Positions 1 through 11,460 of a stretch of DNA of 64,000 nucleotides are shown here, in pieces. Origin of the DNA: Micromussa lordhowensis. Taxonomy: Eukaryota > Cnidaria > Anthozoa > Scleractinia > Lobophylliidae. The stretch spans positions 29,951,618-30,015,617 of the forward strand of contig OZ026604.1 in the NCBI GenBank assembly GCA_964020085.1, written 5' to 3'. Position numbers and translations under genes: made by a program. The notes below the pieces were generated by a model. It worked only from the letters and a program-made list of their open reading frames with translations. It ran no database searches and was not told the origin of the DNA. How positions within the stretch are numbered: position 1 is the stretch's first letter; each line of letters opens with the position of its first letter.

Positions 1-239
1 AATTTCTCTTGAAAAGTAGAGATCCCCTCTTGATCTGTACCATGTACAATGAATCTTAACTCTTCTAGGGATGAATTTGGACGCTGTTTGCTATAGCTTA
101 AGGCTTCCTCTACCATTATCTGCACCGCGACATCATGAGGAAAGTTAAGATTGCCTGTACCAATGAGTGGTAGAGCAATAGAACATGACCCTAATTGAGA
201 TGCTTTGTCAAAACATTTCCATAGTAACGTTTTAAGAGT
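1..239 (-). CDS. Gene A exon: C-terminal half of macro domain 1 (cut by window edge)
   Basis: The reading frame after the acceptor at 240-241 contains SIALPLIGTGNLNFP, the phosphate-binding loop signature of macro domains, followed by a helix and the strand LEELRFIVHGTD. It continues in phase 0 from the exon ending at 1166. The homologous stretch in gene B is SSIAFPVIGTGNLQFPP. The exon runs past the window start. Confidence 0.85.
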
Positions 240-3200
240 CTGTGCATAAAAGGAAGAGAAAAAAAATACTTATTAGAGACCCGACTGATATTTTAAACCC
301 AGCTACTAAATTAGTCAAATACTTGTGAAATGTTCGTGGCTAGTCTGACGCGGCGTTTCGTCTCTGCCAAGAGACTCTTCAGAGACCTTTAGAATTCAAA
401 GGCAAACTCGTTGGGCATCACGCCCAAAGTCCCGTTCGCAAATTCTTGATGTTGACAGTCTGGCCCTCTATCGCAGAAGGATTCCCAACCGTACGTTCAC
501 GAGTTAAATTTATACAAAAGTAAACAATTGTCAAATACTTGTGAAATGTTGTTTACATTGTTTACTTTTTTATAAATTTAACTCGTGAATGTACGGTTGG
601 GAATCCTTCTGCAATAGAGGGCCAGACTATCGACATCAAGAATTTGCGAACGGGACTTTGGGCGTGATGCCCAACGAGTTTGCCTTTGAATTCTAAAGGT
701 CTCTGAAGAGTCTCTTGGCAGAGACGAAACGCCGCGTCAGACTAGCCACGAACATTTTACAAGTATTTGACAATTGTTTACTTTTGTACTAAATTAGTGC
801 CAACTTTAATCAAAAGTAGCTGTCGTGGGTTAGTGAAACCTAATAAACTCAGTACACTGAGTAAATGGAAGTTGACACCCTTTGGTAAAAAGGAAAGGTA
901 AAGTGGTAGTGTATTTCTACATTCCCCTGGATGGGATATTGGCCCATCGCAGGGCTACCCCCAGCATTAAATTCGCTGGTACTCTCTCTACCTGGGTAGA
1001 GAGAGGCACTGTGAGAGTAAAGTGTCTTGCCCAAGAACACAACTCTTTGCAACTGATTACATGAAATGATGCTTGCCGATACTGAATGAGGAGTAATAGA
1101 TCACCACTAAATTTAAAACATGGGGCATTTCCCTTACAAAGTTAAAGATATCATGAATATCTCACCTGTTTAGCGTCACTTTTACCATCATTCCAAGGGC
1201 AGCACACACAGAACACCACATTTTTACAAGACAATTTCCCAGAGTCAACTTCTATGTGGTCAACCTCTCCCTGGGTCAAGCGATTTTTTTTCGCGTTTTT
1301 AAGTGCGTCTTGTAACGCTGGGCCAGCTGCCTGGCTCATAGCTCGTGCTATCGCACCGATGGACAAATTCAAGTTTGACCCCACTGAACACACCAAACTG
1401 TCAGCCTGTTCAAAATATTAAAACAAGCCAAATATCATGTTTAAAGAAAGAATAATAACTACTTATTAATCCAGAGTGAGGTCTTTACTGGAAAATCTTA
1501 GACCGAGACCTTGCGGTATTGACCTCGCTACCGCTTGGTCAATACGGCAAGGCCGAGGATTTCAGATTTTCCAGTAAAGACCGAACGTTCGAAGTTAATA
1601 ATATCTAAGTTGTTTATTATATGGCTTTGCTTTGTTTTTGCAAGACCGTAATCGGTCCGTGTGCATTACGGGAGAATAATGCTCCAGTCAGAGCGCGCGT
1701 TATATCGGCTGCAAACAGAAGCCATATAATAAAATAGATAAATTGACTTGCCCTGAGGCAAGCTAGGAAGTAAAACCGTTTTTGGTACACTCCCATTCAC
1801 TCGCCAAAGGAGTACCTGTATTCCAAATAACATTAACGACCGTGTCAATCTTAAAAAAAGAATGATGATCTCCAGAGGCTTTAAAAACGTAGGCACTGAA
1901 AAGATAGCTGTAGGTCTGAAGCCTATTTTTTAATATAATTTACACTTTTCGGATACATTGTATCTTTTGCTTGTCGTGGCTTCACCTCAAGTCGTTTTTT
2001 ACAATAGGAATGTTTCCACTTCTAAACTTCAGTGTTCCCCCTGTTTTTTAGAGTTTGTTTCAAAGAAAAGCTTTATTTTTAAACGTTCTAAATACCTCCT
2101 CTTCCTCTATATTGCCAAGCTTCCAGATGATCTTCTTGCCCTCTGGGGTGGTCATGGTGCAATCATCTTCATCGTCCTCCTCGTCGCTACTTAAGCTTGA
2201 TATTTCATCGTTGTCATCTTCATGATGCAGTCCTTCGCTAGTCGTCTCCTCTATTTCAATAACACACCTGTGTTCCTTCTCCACGGCCCCAATCAATTTA
2301 CCTTCGTCTTTTGCAAGAAAACTTCGCATTCCTGGCAAGGTAAGGTCTACAGTTTTTTCTTTTATGTCGTCTTGTAAGGCATTCAACTTCTCCGAGACCT
2401 TCTTCACTCCTTCGTCTGCTCCAGTGAAGAGTAAATCTCCATTTTCATCATGTGCGATCTTAACTGAATAGGGCGAAAGGCTCTCTTCAAGATTCTTTAT
2501 TTCCTCAGTGTAAAACTCGCGAAAAAATCTTTGACTGACTGGTGAGTCGAATCTGAATTCTCCTTCCTTGGCTTTCTTCTCGTTTAGAAATCTCCTCATT
2601 TCCTTCACAGCTTCGTCAACATCCTTTTTAAGTCCAATAACATGGAATTCCATCAACCTTCTTTGACAGCGTATCTTCAAACGCTTCTCAAAATCTTGAC
2701 AAAGTTGTTTCCATTCATCTGATTGCAGCAAGTTGTTATCCCTGTCTTTCACAGGAAGTTGGGCAGTGACAAGTACCGTTTCAGCTAGTTTCCGGCCTTT
2801 TGCGGTGTCAGAAGGAGTTTTTCCCAAGAAGAGAATTCTCTTGTTTTTCTCATCAACATTGAAGCTACATCTTACATTGGATTCTTTGAGTTCAGCATTC
2901 AACTTACGTTTTCCAACCTTAGTTTTCAATATTTCGATGATTTCCACCGGTGGCCCCGACAGCGAATTCATCTCTATCTCTTTGACACGTTCGTCAAGGT
3001 AGGTCACAACAGAAGACATCTGGCCTTCAGGTGTCTTCAGAAAAATGCTTTTCTTGCTTAAGTCCATGGTAGCTTGCACATCTTGATGAATGTCGCTCCT
3101 TAACATTTCCTGGATGTTTACAATCTGCAGAAGTCGAAGTATTTCGTTCGGTCTATTGGTTAATGTTTTTTGTTCAAGAGTTTTCTCTAGCTCAGTCTGT

Positions 3201-6200
3201 TTGATTTCTTTCAGTCGATTTAACAGGTTCTCTTCAAACTTTGGCAAATCCTTTTTAAGGCAGACTAGTCTCAGCTCCTTCAGATCTTCAAATTTCTTCA
3301 CGTCTGCAGAAAAATTGGGAAACAAAGTATGAAAGCGGGGCAGCTGATTAATGACCTCTTCCCAGATTTCCTCTTCGACAGGAATATCTTTCATGGCGAA
3401 ACGATCCAGAACGCCACTTATAATCTCACGACAGCGATTCTCCCAAACATCTTCGTCAAACTCGTCATCTGGTTTTTGATTGTACTTCACGAGTACATAT
3501 CCATCTTTGTTGGTACAATTAATTTGAGCACGTTCGCGGAAGAGTCGATCCTTCAATCCCAGCCCTTGATTGCACTTGCCCATGACAAACTCGATGATAT
3601 CCACGTCTACAACCATGCGGAAATAGGGTTGTTCCAATACTGGAATCTCAGTGGTAGGATGTGGCGATTTGGCGTTAACGTCTTCTACTGTTCCCATAAA
3701 AGGGTAGTATCTCTCCACATGCAATGGGGTTTCATTTAGGAAGTGATCTTTCACAACAACTCTCTGTACGCCTAAAAGGAAAACGAAAAGCACTCAATTT
3801 AAAGACGTGTATGTGAAAAATAACCAGTACAAAGATATACACCTTGTTACAACCAGTTGCGCTTTTTGTCAACCCTCAAAACTGTTGTAAGAAAATGTTT
3901 AGATTTGTACCCACAAACATCCTCAGATCGCAAATTTCAACCCCCCACACACCAAAAAACCCTTCTCACTCTTTCCCCCTCGTTACTTTTTAAGTTTGAG
4001 TGCCTCCCTCCGATCAGATGTGTAAACTAGGGTTTGCCTGGGAAAAAGCGGTACTAGAAGCTGTGAAGAAACGTTGACCTTACCGGTGTACTTTACAGCC
4101 AACCCCCCAGCTGCTGTCAATATTGTGAAAAAGAAAATTTATTTTCTGAGTAATTTGACTTGAGAACGCTTTTTCATTTATTTCACTTTATCCAAGTCAC
4201 CATTTCACTTATCATTTATCCACATTTCTCATTTCGACATATTGAGCCTTGAGGTTAGCAGGGCATGCGTCACAAATAAGAACCAGCAGGTTACGACCTT
4301 GCTCGCCATGACTCCTCCATAGCTCAGTGGTTAGAGCGTCCAGCCGGTATTCTGGAAGGTCATGTTGTTTCTATCCACCGCGTTAAAAAAATACACAAAA
4401 TAAACAGTAAAAACGTGCACCTATTTTTTATTAAGTTACGTACTTTTATCAGTTTTGAAGTACACAACGGCTCTTTTTTCATTCACTCTCTGAGCTCTCA
4501 CTTCTTCCTCGTTGGTGACAAATTTTTCCACTACACCAAATTTGTCAAAGTAGTTTTCAACCTCCTCTTGTGGGGTATTCTCAGGGATTCCGCGAACAAA
4601 AATGCTCTTGCAAACTGGTGCTCTTTCAATCAACACGTTTACTTTCTCAAGTTGGTTTTTTGGCTTTGCAGCCTCCTCGCGAATCATGGCAAAATCTGAA
4701 GGAAAAAAGTAAGCAACAGATCACGCTCACTGAGCGCCATTTGCAGTTGCATTGTGTCATTGGTGGGTAAACAGTAGAATTACAAGAACAGGTTGCCTTA
4801 TCGGAAAACCTCATAGGCTAGTCGAGTGAGAAGGTAATATGTTTAAAAAATGGATGGGTATCATTAATTTGGCAGAAATCAAATGACATAATATAAAGGA
4901 AAGAATTACTGCGACTAAAACCATCATAGGAGACTAACAGAGCTAACACTTGATGGGGTAAATAAAGTCTTGTTGTTGTTGTTGACGGAAAGACACGCAT
5001 GTGATAGGGGTTGTTCCTATTGTGTGAGTATCACATCACAACGTAAAATACAAAAGACACATTAATGTCAGTGCAACGCTAAAATTAATAGCCTATTTTT
5101 GTCAAAAAAACATAAATAGTCCGAGTCGCAAAAGAGTTGTTATAATGAGTAAGGCCTGCACGTGAGTTTGATCTCCAACTGAAAACGTTTGGCTTCATGA
5201 CTTTGGAAACTGATAAAAGCTATTTATAATTTTCTTTCCTTGGAACAAGTAACCAATATCTCTATCTCGGGATTTTAGGCGCAACTTGTTGAGTGAAGGT
5301 ACTTCACCACAGTTTAGCACCATTTGACTTAAATTCCAGCAAAATTCCCGTGATATATCGTGCCCTTTTAATCAGTAAGGAAGGCTTGAGTAAAATACAA
5401 ATTGCAGTCGAAGACAATTTAAATGAAAAGTTGAGACCACCCATTCACCCTATTTATATGATGGAAAAATGCCGCTTTATGGGTTTAGCGCCAGTTCATC
5501 ATTTTATTCTGACCAAGATTGAAGTTATGTAACGCTTTCCGTTAGCATACCATGGAATGTTCCACCTGTCACTTGGATTCAGCTCGGTATTCACACGCGC
5601 CAAAAAAAAGTGCAGAGCACGCTGCAAAGTTTGGGTGTAATAACATTTAGTATATAACGGCTCTTGTGTACTCTGTTTGGCTGTAAATCATCGTCTCTTG
5701 CACAATATAAATGTTCAAGAATTGGGACATCGAAAGGAATTCAGTTTAATTTTTAACTTGTTTTACTACGGTGCTCTAATATACAATTCGTCTTCCAAGT
5801 TTCATAATTGGTCACCTCGGTTTGTGATCTTGTCTGTATCCAACGTTACAATGGCCCTTCCACAGTAACGTCCTTGAGATTTAAACATCAACACGTGCTT
5901 GACATCACAGCCACTGATCCTTGCAATGAAGTTCAGCACACAATCTTTCGTTGTTTTGCCGTGTAAACCCAAAACATACAACTTGTTCCGCTCGTACAAG
6001 ACGTTCAGGATGTATCCATGGTCTGATCTGCAGTTGGTTGCTGTTTTAAAGTCAAAGTCAATTAGTTCTTGATTATTGTTACAACACAGTTACAGGTTGG
6101 ATTCTAGACGAGTTTTGCTTGGCTAAAAAGCTATTTTCAGAGCATTTTGAAAGCACGAAAACCGTGTTTTGTTCTCACGCCCTTGGTCCATATTCATCGA

Positions 6201-6709
6201 AAAACTTAAAAAGAACCTAGAGCCAGAACCATATGCAATCCTTTGTCACGTTGGTATTAACCACTGGTAAATATAGAAAAGACCTACCTGTTCATGCCTG
6301 CCTGTCTTAGGGTTAGGGTTAGGGTTAGGGTTACATTTGACTACAATGAAAACTCACCCCCTCTTCCTCGCGACCTACTAGGTCTGTTATCAGATCCCCT
6401 TCCTCTTTGACCTCTACCACTCCTTCCAGGATCCTCCGCGTACGGTGGTTTCTCAGGACCCCTGCCTTGCGAAAAAGGTTGATTTGGGAATGAACCTCCA
6501 CCTTGGCGTCTTCCTCTTGAACTTCTTCCTCCTAGCCAAGTGCCATATTTACTAGAGTCTAAAATATTGAGATGACAATGTGAATTGGCCACCGTAAAGA
6601 GATTCGGAAGCTGACGACGAAGGGCTAACGCTCGAAACGTCAGCTTCCGAATCTCTTTTCGGTGGCCAATTCACCAACCCAGTTGATAAAACCAAATTAT
6701 CTTGTAATA

Positions 6710-6743
<34 letters not shown>

Positions 6744-9700
6744 GCTTGCCCCCTTTATTCTAAAATATTGAGGTACGGTAACACCAATTAGCAAAACGTT
6801 TTCATTTTGTTTGCAGTACATCTCATCTTGAAAGTAAGGCTGGCATAGTTTTTTCTTTGAAATTAGAAACGCAGAAACCAAAATTTAAGGTGATTTTTTT
6901 AAAGGTGTACTCAGTATTTCGGCTGGACAAACCAGCTTTCTTCAGCTACAATGAGCATTTTACATTGGTTGTGCTGTGCAAGTATAAGTGATCACGGTAT
7001 TTGCGTCATACCAGAAATACACAAAACTAAACTGATTGACAGTGAAAAAAAAAAAGAAATAATAAGAATTCTATGTGATTAACCTAAAAAATCTAGGGGT
7101 AAAAATTTGATCATAGTAGCACTTTAAGACAAACTTACAAACTGATAAAAACTACAATTAAAACTAGAAGCTAATACACAAAGACATTATCAATGGGTTT
7201 AAAAAGAATTAAATGAATCACTCCACACATAACCTTCGTACCCGAATTCAATCAGCCGCAAGGTTTGCAAGGGCGAACGGAATTACAAAGCACTATGGAA
7301 AAGTGCCCGATGGAGCACGTCCAAGGTATCTTTGAAAATGCTCAGTTGGAATCCTTAAGGAAACAATTCAACAAGGATTTACTAATGGGTCACACTGAGA
7401 AACATTTATACTATCCAAAATAAATTGCAGGAACTAGCAGCAACTTTTAAGACCATTGGCGCTCATGTTATGTTTATCCGAACGCTCAATTCACAATTCC
7501 AGGCTACTCACTTTATCGGAATGACCAGAAAAAAGGTGATGGAGGCATTATGGCCTTAGTATCATCCTCACTTCCCAAGGAAAGACTTAAACCCTCAAAG
7601 AATTACAAGACACTGTGTTTGAAATTAAGACGGATGTTAGGAATATGGTAATTATTGGAATTTATCGCCAGCCGAGAAATCTATGTGGTGACTACCAGCT
7701 ATTTCTTTAAAATGAGCTCAGTCAGGTCTGTAACTGGACAAGCCTCCAAAGCAACTCTATCGTGATAATCGGTGATCTGAACTTGAGGGTAAATTATTAC
7801 TGGATCTTGAAATCGAACAGAGTTTTACATCGTCTAACCACGAGACCTACCAGAGTGGAACGTCGGGAAACAACAACAAGTCACAGTCTTATTGATGTTT
7901 TGTTGACTAATGGCCTGAATGGTTCAAGCAAAGCGGCAATTACTACCTGGCATTAAGTGATCACGATATGATTTTTGGAATAGTACGGGATAGAGTAAAA
8001 TCAAGTAAGCCCAGGGTAATTTCCTTCCGGAGTTATAAATGTTTCAATGGTGAGAATTTTAAACAAGACTAATCTTTGGCACCCTGGCGTGCTGGGGAAG
8101 TTTTCGAGTACGTGGACGACCAATTGCTTTTCTGGAACACACTGACTAATGAAAAACATTGCCGACGAGCACGCACCTAGCAAAACTATGCGTCTAAGGG
8201 GCAAAAACATCCCGTATATGACAACGAAATGGAAAAATGCCATACGAACGAAACGGAAAGCTGATTTTTACAGAGCCTCGGACACTCGTCGATAAGATAG
8301 AATACCGAGGAGCGAGGACTAGGTGCTGTTTTTAGAGATATGTTGCCTAGTTACCAGCAGCTGTTAGAGAAAGCCGATTTGCCAACATTGTATAATAGGA
8401 GACTACAATGTATTTTAATGTATAAGGTTAAACATAAATTGTGCCCGCGGACTATATGTAACATGCTTTATGCTAATAGCCACACTTATAGTTTACGGCA
8501 GAGACATATTTAACACTGGTACGTTCGGAAAACATTCAATTCGATATCTAGGCCCAAGATTATGGAGCAAACTAACAAATAAAGAAAGATGATAAGGTGA
8601 TAAATCTCAAGTAGTGTAAGACCCATGTACAGAGGCTGGATCTAGGCAGCATCCTAGATGTATGTAATGGCTGCCATCTTTGTAACTCTCCCATATGATT
8701 TTTCTATATATTATTTGCCAATTTCCCGCCGTTCAGAATTATGTTATTTATCATTAGTGTTCTATTTCAATTTTACATTCAATTTTATGGTTTTTACTTT
8801 TAGATAGTGGGACTCTCCACTGCTAGATGTAATAAAGTCATTATTCTTATTAGAGCACGTTTGAACGTCGTGCACATAGTGAGCTAAGTTTAATATCAGT
8901 TTTTCCCCACTGAATCCACTTCGTTTCCGTGATCCGGCATGATTTCGTGTGAAAACTGTACAGGGTATGCGTATAACAAAGCTGCAATAATTCAGAGGGC
9001 ACAATCAATATTAAATATACCAGCCCCTCACCAGAATTTCGTGCTTTTGTCCCTTGACTTTTTTTCTGTACTGTTTTCCAAGCGGATTCTGCTGGGCTGG
9101 ACTGAAGCAATGGGTTGCCACGATGACGAGTATCATCTACAGAACCATTATCTTCTTCGTTTTCCTTGTCCTTTGCAGGAGAGCTTTCTGCTTTCTCATC
9201 TTCTTGGCGATAACAAAAGCAAGTGTCACTTCCAGATCAGAAAATGTCTACAACACTCTACAGCTTTGTTTTTTTTCTCCTAGATTAAAGATGGATTTCT
9301 GATGGATTGAAACACTGCAGCCCTGGATTGCAGTATTTGCGTTATACTACTGTCACTACTTGAACCTTTATCGTTCAACTAAGTAATATCGTTAGTAAAA
9401 TTAACCGCAGCACAAAAGTTGTCTTTAAATCAAAGCAATGCATTATTCTTCGTTAAATTCCAATTGGAAAAAGAAATTTTGGTGTTAATAAGTTTGTTCA
9501 GTAAAGCTACAAACGGAGGTTGAGGCTTGTGCAGTTTGAGAAATTTCGAAGTATTACTCGTATAATTTGATCACGAACTGTGTTCGAGGTCGTGCGATGT
9601 CCTCGACAAATGGAGCAGTTACTTTGTCCAAATTATAAGCTTGCGTGCAAAAAAAGTTTAATTAAACGGAGTAAAATTCAACTTAACAACCGCAACTTAA

Positions 9701-10604
9701 TAACTGCCCATTCATTTGGACGGTCAATTTCAGTCGCTTCAACTTAGATACAGCTTAGTAGCCTCGCTTTGTTATTGTTGCGTTCAAGGCGAAGTTCGAT
9801 TGTATTTTAGTCAATATTTTTACTGTGTTGTACTGTTACACCTCACCGGACATATTCAACTTGTTTAACACCGTCTAGTATTGATTTCCCACTGACAAAT
9901 AAAGTGATACAACTTTGGAACACTAGACCACTTCACCTGTAACATAATCATAACACAACACAGTAAAACTGTAAAGTACAACGCTATGATTATTTGGATT
10001 TAATTCCCAGCAGCTGATATCACCTGGAACAGTACAACATTTGGCTGTGCGCAGCAGCTTTTCTCTATGGTACGCAATACCTCATTCCGTCTGAAAGCTA
10101 AAAATCATTACATTGGCATCTACAAGTTGTGTGCACATGCGACAATAAACTGAGCACATAATACCACGTGTCGCTTCGATTTCAATAGGTTTTAATGTTG
10201 TTGACTGTCTAAAATTATATTATTACCATTTAAGAATCGGAATTTAATTGTATATCACTGTTAATAATAGAGAGCTAGGACCTGTTCATGAACACTGACT
10301 ATACATAGCAGGGGTTTATCCCTAACATGTCACTTTCGATTTCAATTTTTGGTAAACTGCGTGGAGAAAAATATGCTTGAATAAGCACATTTTGCTTGAC
10401 CGAAGTTAACACGCAAAGGCCCTTGAACAGCCTTAGCTCTCTCTATTGCCTCTGGGGCTTATCACTTATTCAACACTGATCGTAAAGCAATAATGACAGG
10501 CTAAAGTAAGCGTAATGCTTCAATGTATCCCCGGCGTCGAAGCCATGAAATGCTTCACCGACTTACCTCAGTAATCGATGTTTCGTCTCAAAGCATACTT
10601 TCAT
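1..10604 (-). CDS. PARP14-like macro-PARP gene A, 5' part (3' part runs off the window)
   Basis: Multi-exon gene whose visible exons join in phase: 10604-10567 and 9228-9032 (both tentative), 6558-6358, 6040-5816, 4695-4444, 3771-2096, 1405-1166 and 239-1 (cut). Domain order is an RG-rich N-terminus, RRM1, RRM2, a large KH-like block and macro domain 1. This is the N-terminal layout of PARP14-type proteins, which bind RNA and ADP-ribose and end in a mono-ADP-ribosyltransferase domain. That domain is not visible here and would lie beyond position 1. Every junction has GT donors and AG acceptors, and phases match those of gene B at all comparable junctions. The first two exons rest only on phase agreement and protein-like composition. 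Family assignment is strong; transcript extent is inferred. Confidence 0.85.
313..777. repeat. Foldback element in gene A intron, arms of about 210 bp
   Basis: Two long, nearly identical arms (about 315-525 and 565-775) are inverted around a short centre. Each contains the blocks ctagtctgacgcggcgttt and gttgggcatcacgcccaaag or their complements. The outer ends share caaatacttgtgaaatg-type sequence. No coding sequence is seen inside, so this looks like a non-autonomous foldback or MITE-like element. Confidence 0.8.
880..1060. repeat. Probable dispersed repeat fragment in intron
   Basis: A stretch with gggatattggcccatcgcag, an imperfect hairpin ctctctctacctgggtagagagag and a run into gtgtcttgcccaagaacac. 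From memory this resembles a dispersed repeat common in coral genomes. The hairpin is directly visible; the family is inferred. Confidence 0.4.
1166..1405 (-). CDS. Gene A exon: N-terminal half of macro domain 1
   Basis: Acceptor aacag before GCTGACAGT, donor gtgag at 1165-1161, exactly 80 codons, phase 0 at both ends. The translation starts ADSLVCSVGSNLNLSIG and later has SCKNVVFCVCCPWNDG, matching the first strands, the glycine loop and the central strand of a macro domain. It links directly to the exon 239-1. The usual VNAAN motif is altered to VCSVGSN, so ADP-ribose binding may differ from canonical macro domains. Confidence 0.85.
1478..1590. repeat. Palindromic hairpin element
   Basis: Inverted arms ggtctttactggaaaatct and agattttccagtaaagacc flank further complementary blocks (gaccttgcggtattgacc and ggtcaatacggcaaggc). 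It lies in the intron of gene A between the KH-like block and the macro domain. Confidence 0.75.
2096..3771 (-). CDS. Gene A exon: KH-like block of the PARP14 family
   Basis: A 1676-nt exon with acceptor ttccttttag and donor GAG|gtattt. It starts with two bases completing a Ser codon from the RRM2 exon and ends in phase 0. The 558 codons have alternating KH-like units such as FRMVVDVDIIEFVMG near the start, and end in an acidic stretch (DDNDEISSLSSDEEDDEDD) followed by GKKIIWKLGNIEEEE. The same organisation and ending (ISWKTGNIAQER) is seen in gene B at 27531-25859. Its likely job is RNA or protein binding, by analogy with PARP14. Confidence 0.87.
4313..4375 (+). pseudogene. tRNA-like sequence (Thr-like, degenerate)
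   Basis: The stretch tagctcagtggttagagcg matches a tRNA D-arm and A box, and ccagccggtattctgg fits an anticodon arm with a possible GGT anticodon. The T-arm is degenerate, so it is more likely a tRNA pseudogene or SINE head than a working tRNA. It sits in an intron of gene A. Confidence 0.5.
4444..4695 (-). CDS. Gene A exon: RRM2
   Basis: Acceptor ccttcag at 4696-4698 and donor gtacgt. The translation contains CKSIFVRGIPENTPQEEVEN (RNP2-like strand) and RAVVYFKTDK (RNP1-like strand), the pattern of an RNA-recognition motif. The first two bases complete an Asp codon from the RRM1 exon, and the last base joins GC at 3771 to give Ser. The gene B equivalent is 28633-28400. Confidence 0.85.
4696..5815. 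other. Gene A intron; only a possible LINE tail seen
   Basis: The intron between RRM1 and RRM2. Near 4955-4985 the sequence taaataaagtcttgttgttg resembles the 3' tail of a CR1/L2-like LINE on the plus strand. The rest shows short open frames without protein-like features. Confidence 0.45.
5816..6040 (-). CDS. Gene A exon: RRM1
   Basis: Acceptor ttttaaaacag and donor GAG|gtgacc. The translation has NKLYVLGLHGKTTKDCVLNF and CGRAIVTLDTD, an RRM-like beta-alpha-beta pattern. The phase (two bases completing a codon at the start, one base left at the end) joins both the RG-rich exon upstream and RRM2 downstream. Confidence 0.82.
6306..6333 (+). repeat. Short interstitial telomeric repeat (TTAGGG)n
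   Basis: Four consecutive ttaggg units plus a partial one, in the intron just downstream of the RG-rich exon of gene A. TTAGGG is the metazoan telomere repeat, including in cnidarians. A degenerate relative (ttagggatagggttaggg) lies near 11909-11926. Confidence 0.85.
6358..6558 (-). CDS. Gene A exon: RG/RGG-rich N-terminal region
   Basis: Acceptor atattttag and donor GGGG|gtgagt. The translation is dominated by RG and RGG motifs (GGRSSRGRRQGGG, GRSGRGQRGRG, SRSRGRG), typical of disordered RNA-binding tails that can be arginine-methylated. The phase continues into RRM1 (GGG G|CA). Gene B has no such stretch; its N-terminus is a 19-residue tandem repeat instead. Confidence 0.8.
6582..6674. repeat. 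Palindrome (hairpin) element
   Basis: Arms ttggccaccgtaaagagatt and aatctcttttcggtggccaa, continuing inward as cggaagctgacg and cgtcagcttccg. A short MITE-like hairpin at the edge of the RG-rich exon. Confidence 0.8.
7490..8855 (+). pseudogene. Degenerate CR1/L2-like LINE fragment
   Basis: Broken plus-strand reading frames give pieces of an AP-endonuclease domain: KKGDGGIMALVSSS, VIIGIYRQPRN, VIIGDLNL and a later SDHD-like motif. A second piece near 8340-8570 reads LEKADLPTLYNRRLQ and YKVKHKLCPR, which fits the C-terminal end of a LINE reverse transcriptase protein. The copy ends with taataaagtcattattctta, a tail typical of such elements. Reverse transcriptase core motifs are missing, so there is a large internal deletion plus frameshifts. 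Confidence 0.72.
9032..9228 (-). CDS. Tentative N-terminal exon of gene A (charged region)
   Basis: The minus-strand frame reads EDEKAESSPAKDKENEEDNG and then SAWKTVQKKSQG, ending at donor GGTGAGG. Its last base completes an Asp codon with the AC that begins the RG-rich exon. The acceptor after ctggaag fits the phase of the candidate first exon at 10604-10567. Composition is that of a disordered charged linker. The 3' boundary is well supported; the 5' boundary could instead be at 9202. Confidence 0.6.
9229..10566. other. Probable gene A intron; one short palindrome
   Basis: AT-rich sequence without recognisable coding potential. Near 9870-9928 gtctagtattg and its imperfect complement form a hairpin around a tgacaaataaagtg centre. 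Nothing else stands out. Confidence 0.4.
10567..10604 (-). CDS. Candidate first coding exon of gene A
   Basis: An ATG at 10604 opens MKVCFETKHRLL and runs 38 nt to the donor AG|gtaagt. The two leftover bases match the phase needed by the exon starting at 9228. Gene B likewise begins with a very short first coding exon. Support is limited to splice-site quality and phase, so a different start is possible. Confidence 0.4.
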
Positions 10605-11460
10605 CGAACAGATTCTCTGACTTCGCCAGCTACGGAAACTTTTGCTAAATTACCAACATAAGAAAGATCGAAGTTGAACTGTTCGAAGTTTCAACTAACT
10701 CTTTTGGTTGCAAATATTCGTTGTACAGGGTGCTTCCTCCTTCTAAGAAGTAGTGGAGCACTTCCGTCTTTATAGTTCCTAGAACTGGCCCCAAAGCGAG
10801 GCTTGATTTACAAAGGTCTGTCACGATTTTTATGTTACCCAACGAAGTGTCACAAAATCAAGTACACTGAACGGACATTGAGGCACATGTGCATTCTGTG
10901 ACAGCCATAGAAAATACATTATAAAGGGTGCTCACTACTCTCAGCTGCACGTATTTTGCCTCGTCTTGATCTCCATGCCTCCCCAAGATCTGCTCGGTGG
11001 TTTGACGGCATTGACATAGATTGTCGCGCTCCTCTTTGGCTGTCGCAAAGCGAGTTATAAAACACTAAGACACTTAGTATGAGTCCCGGTGTGGCACATT
11101 GCATATCGCACGTGAATCATTTCATTTTATTTTTAATATAAATTCTCTCATTAACAAAATACAAAATATGTGTTTCAAAGAACAAATTGACAGCTTCAAA
11201 ACTAAGGGTTTTGGAGGGGCATGCTGGGTCGTCAATGACTGGTCGACAAAACTTTTACCATACGCGTCACGTGTCCATAAGATTACAAACAGAAGATAAC
11301 ACAAAAAAACAGCTACCTATCGAAAACATATACGAAATGGTTTATCATCTAATTTATGCTTGAATTCCATCAAGATATACTTGACGTCAGTCGTAAAAAG
11401 CTAGCTCGAAAAAAATGTTTTGTTCAGTCACATTATAACTAAAGCTTTAGCTAGGCGTCT

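Noticed and set aside
4313..4375. A functional tRNA-Thr gene
   Set aside because: D-arm and anticodon arm are recognisable, but the T-arm and acceptor stem do not pair.
8939..9302. Two plus-strand open frames of 82 and 114 codons
   Set aside because: They are shadows of the minus-strand charged exon, which has better composition and a phase-compatible donor.
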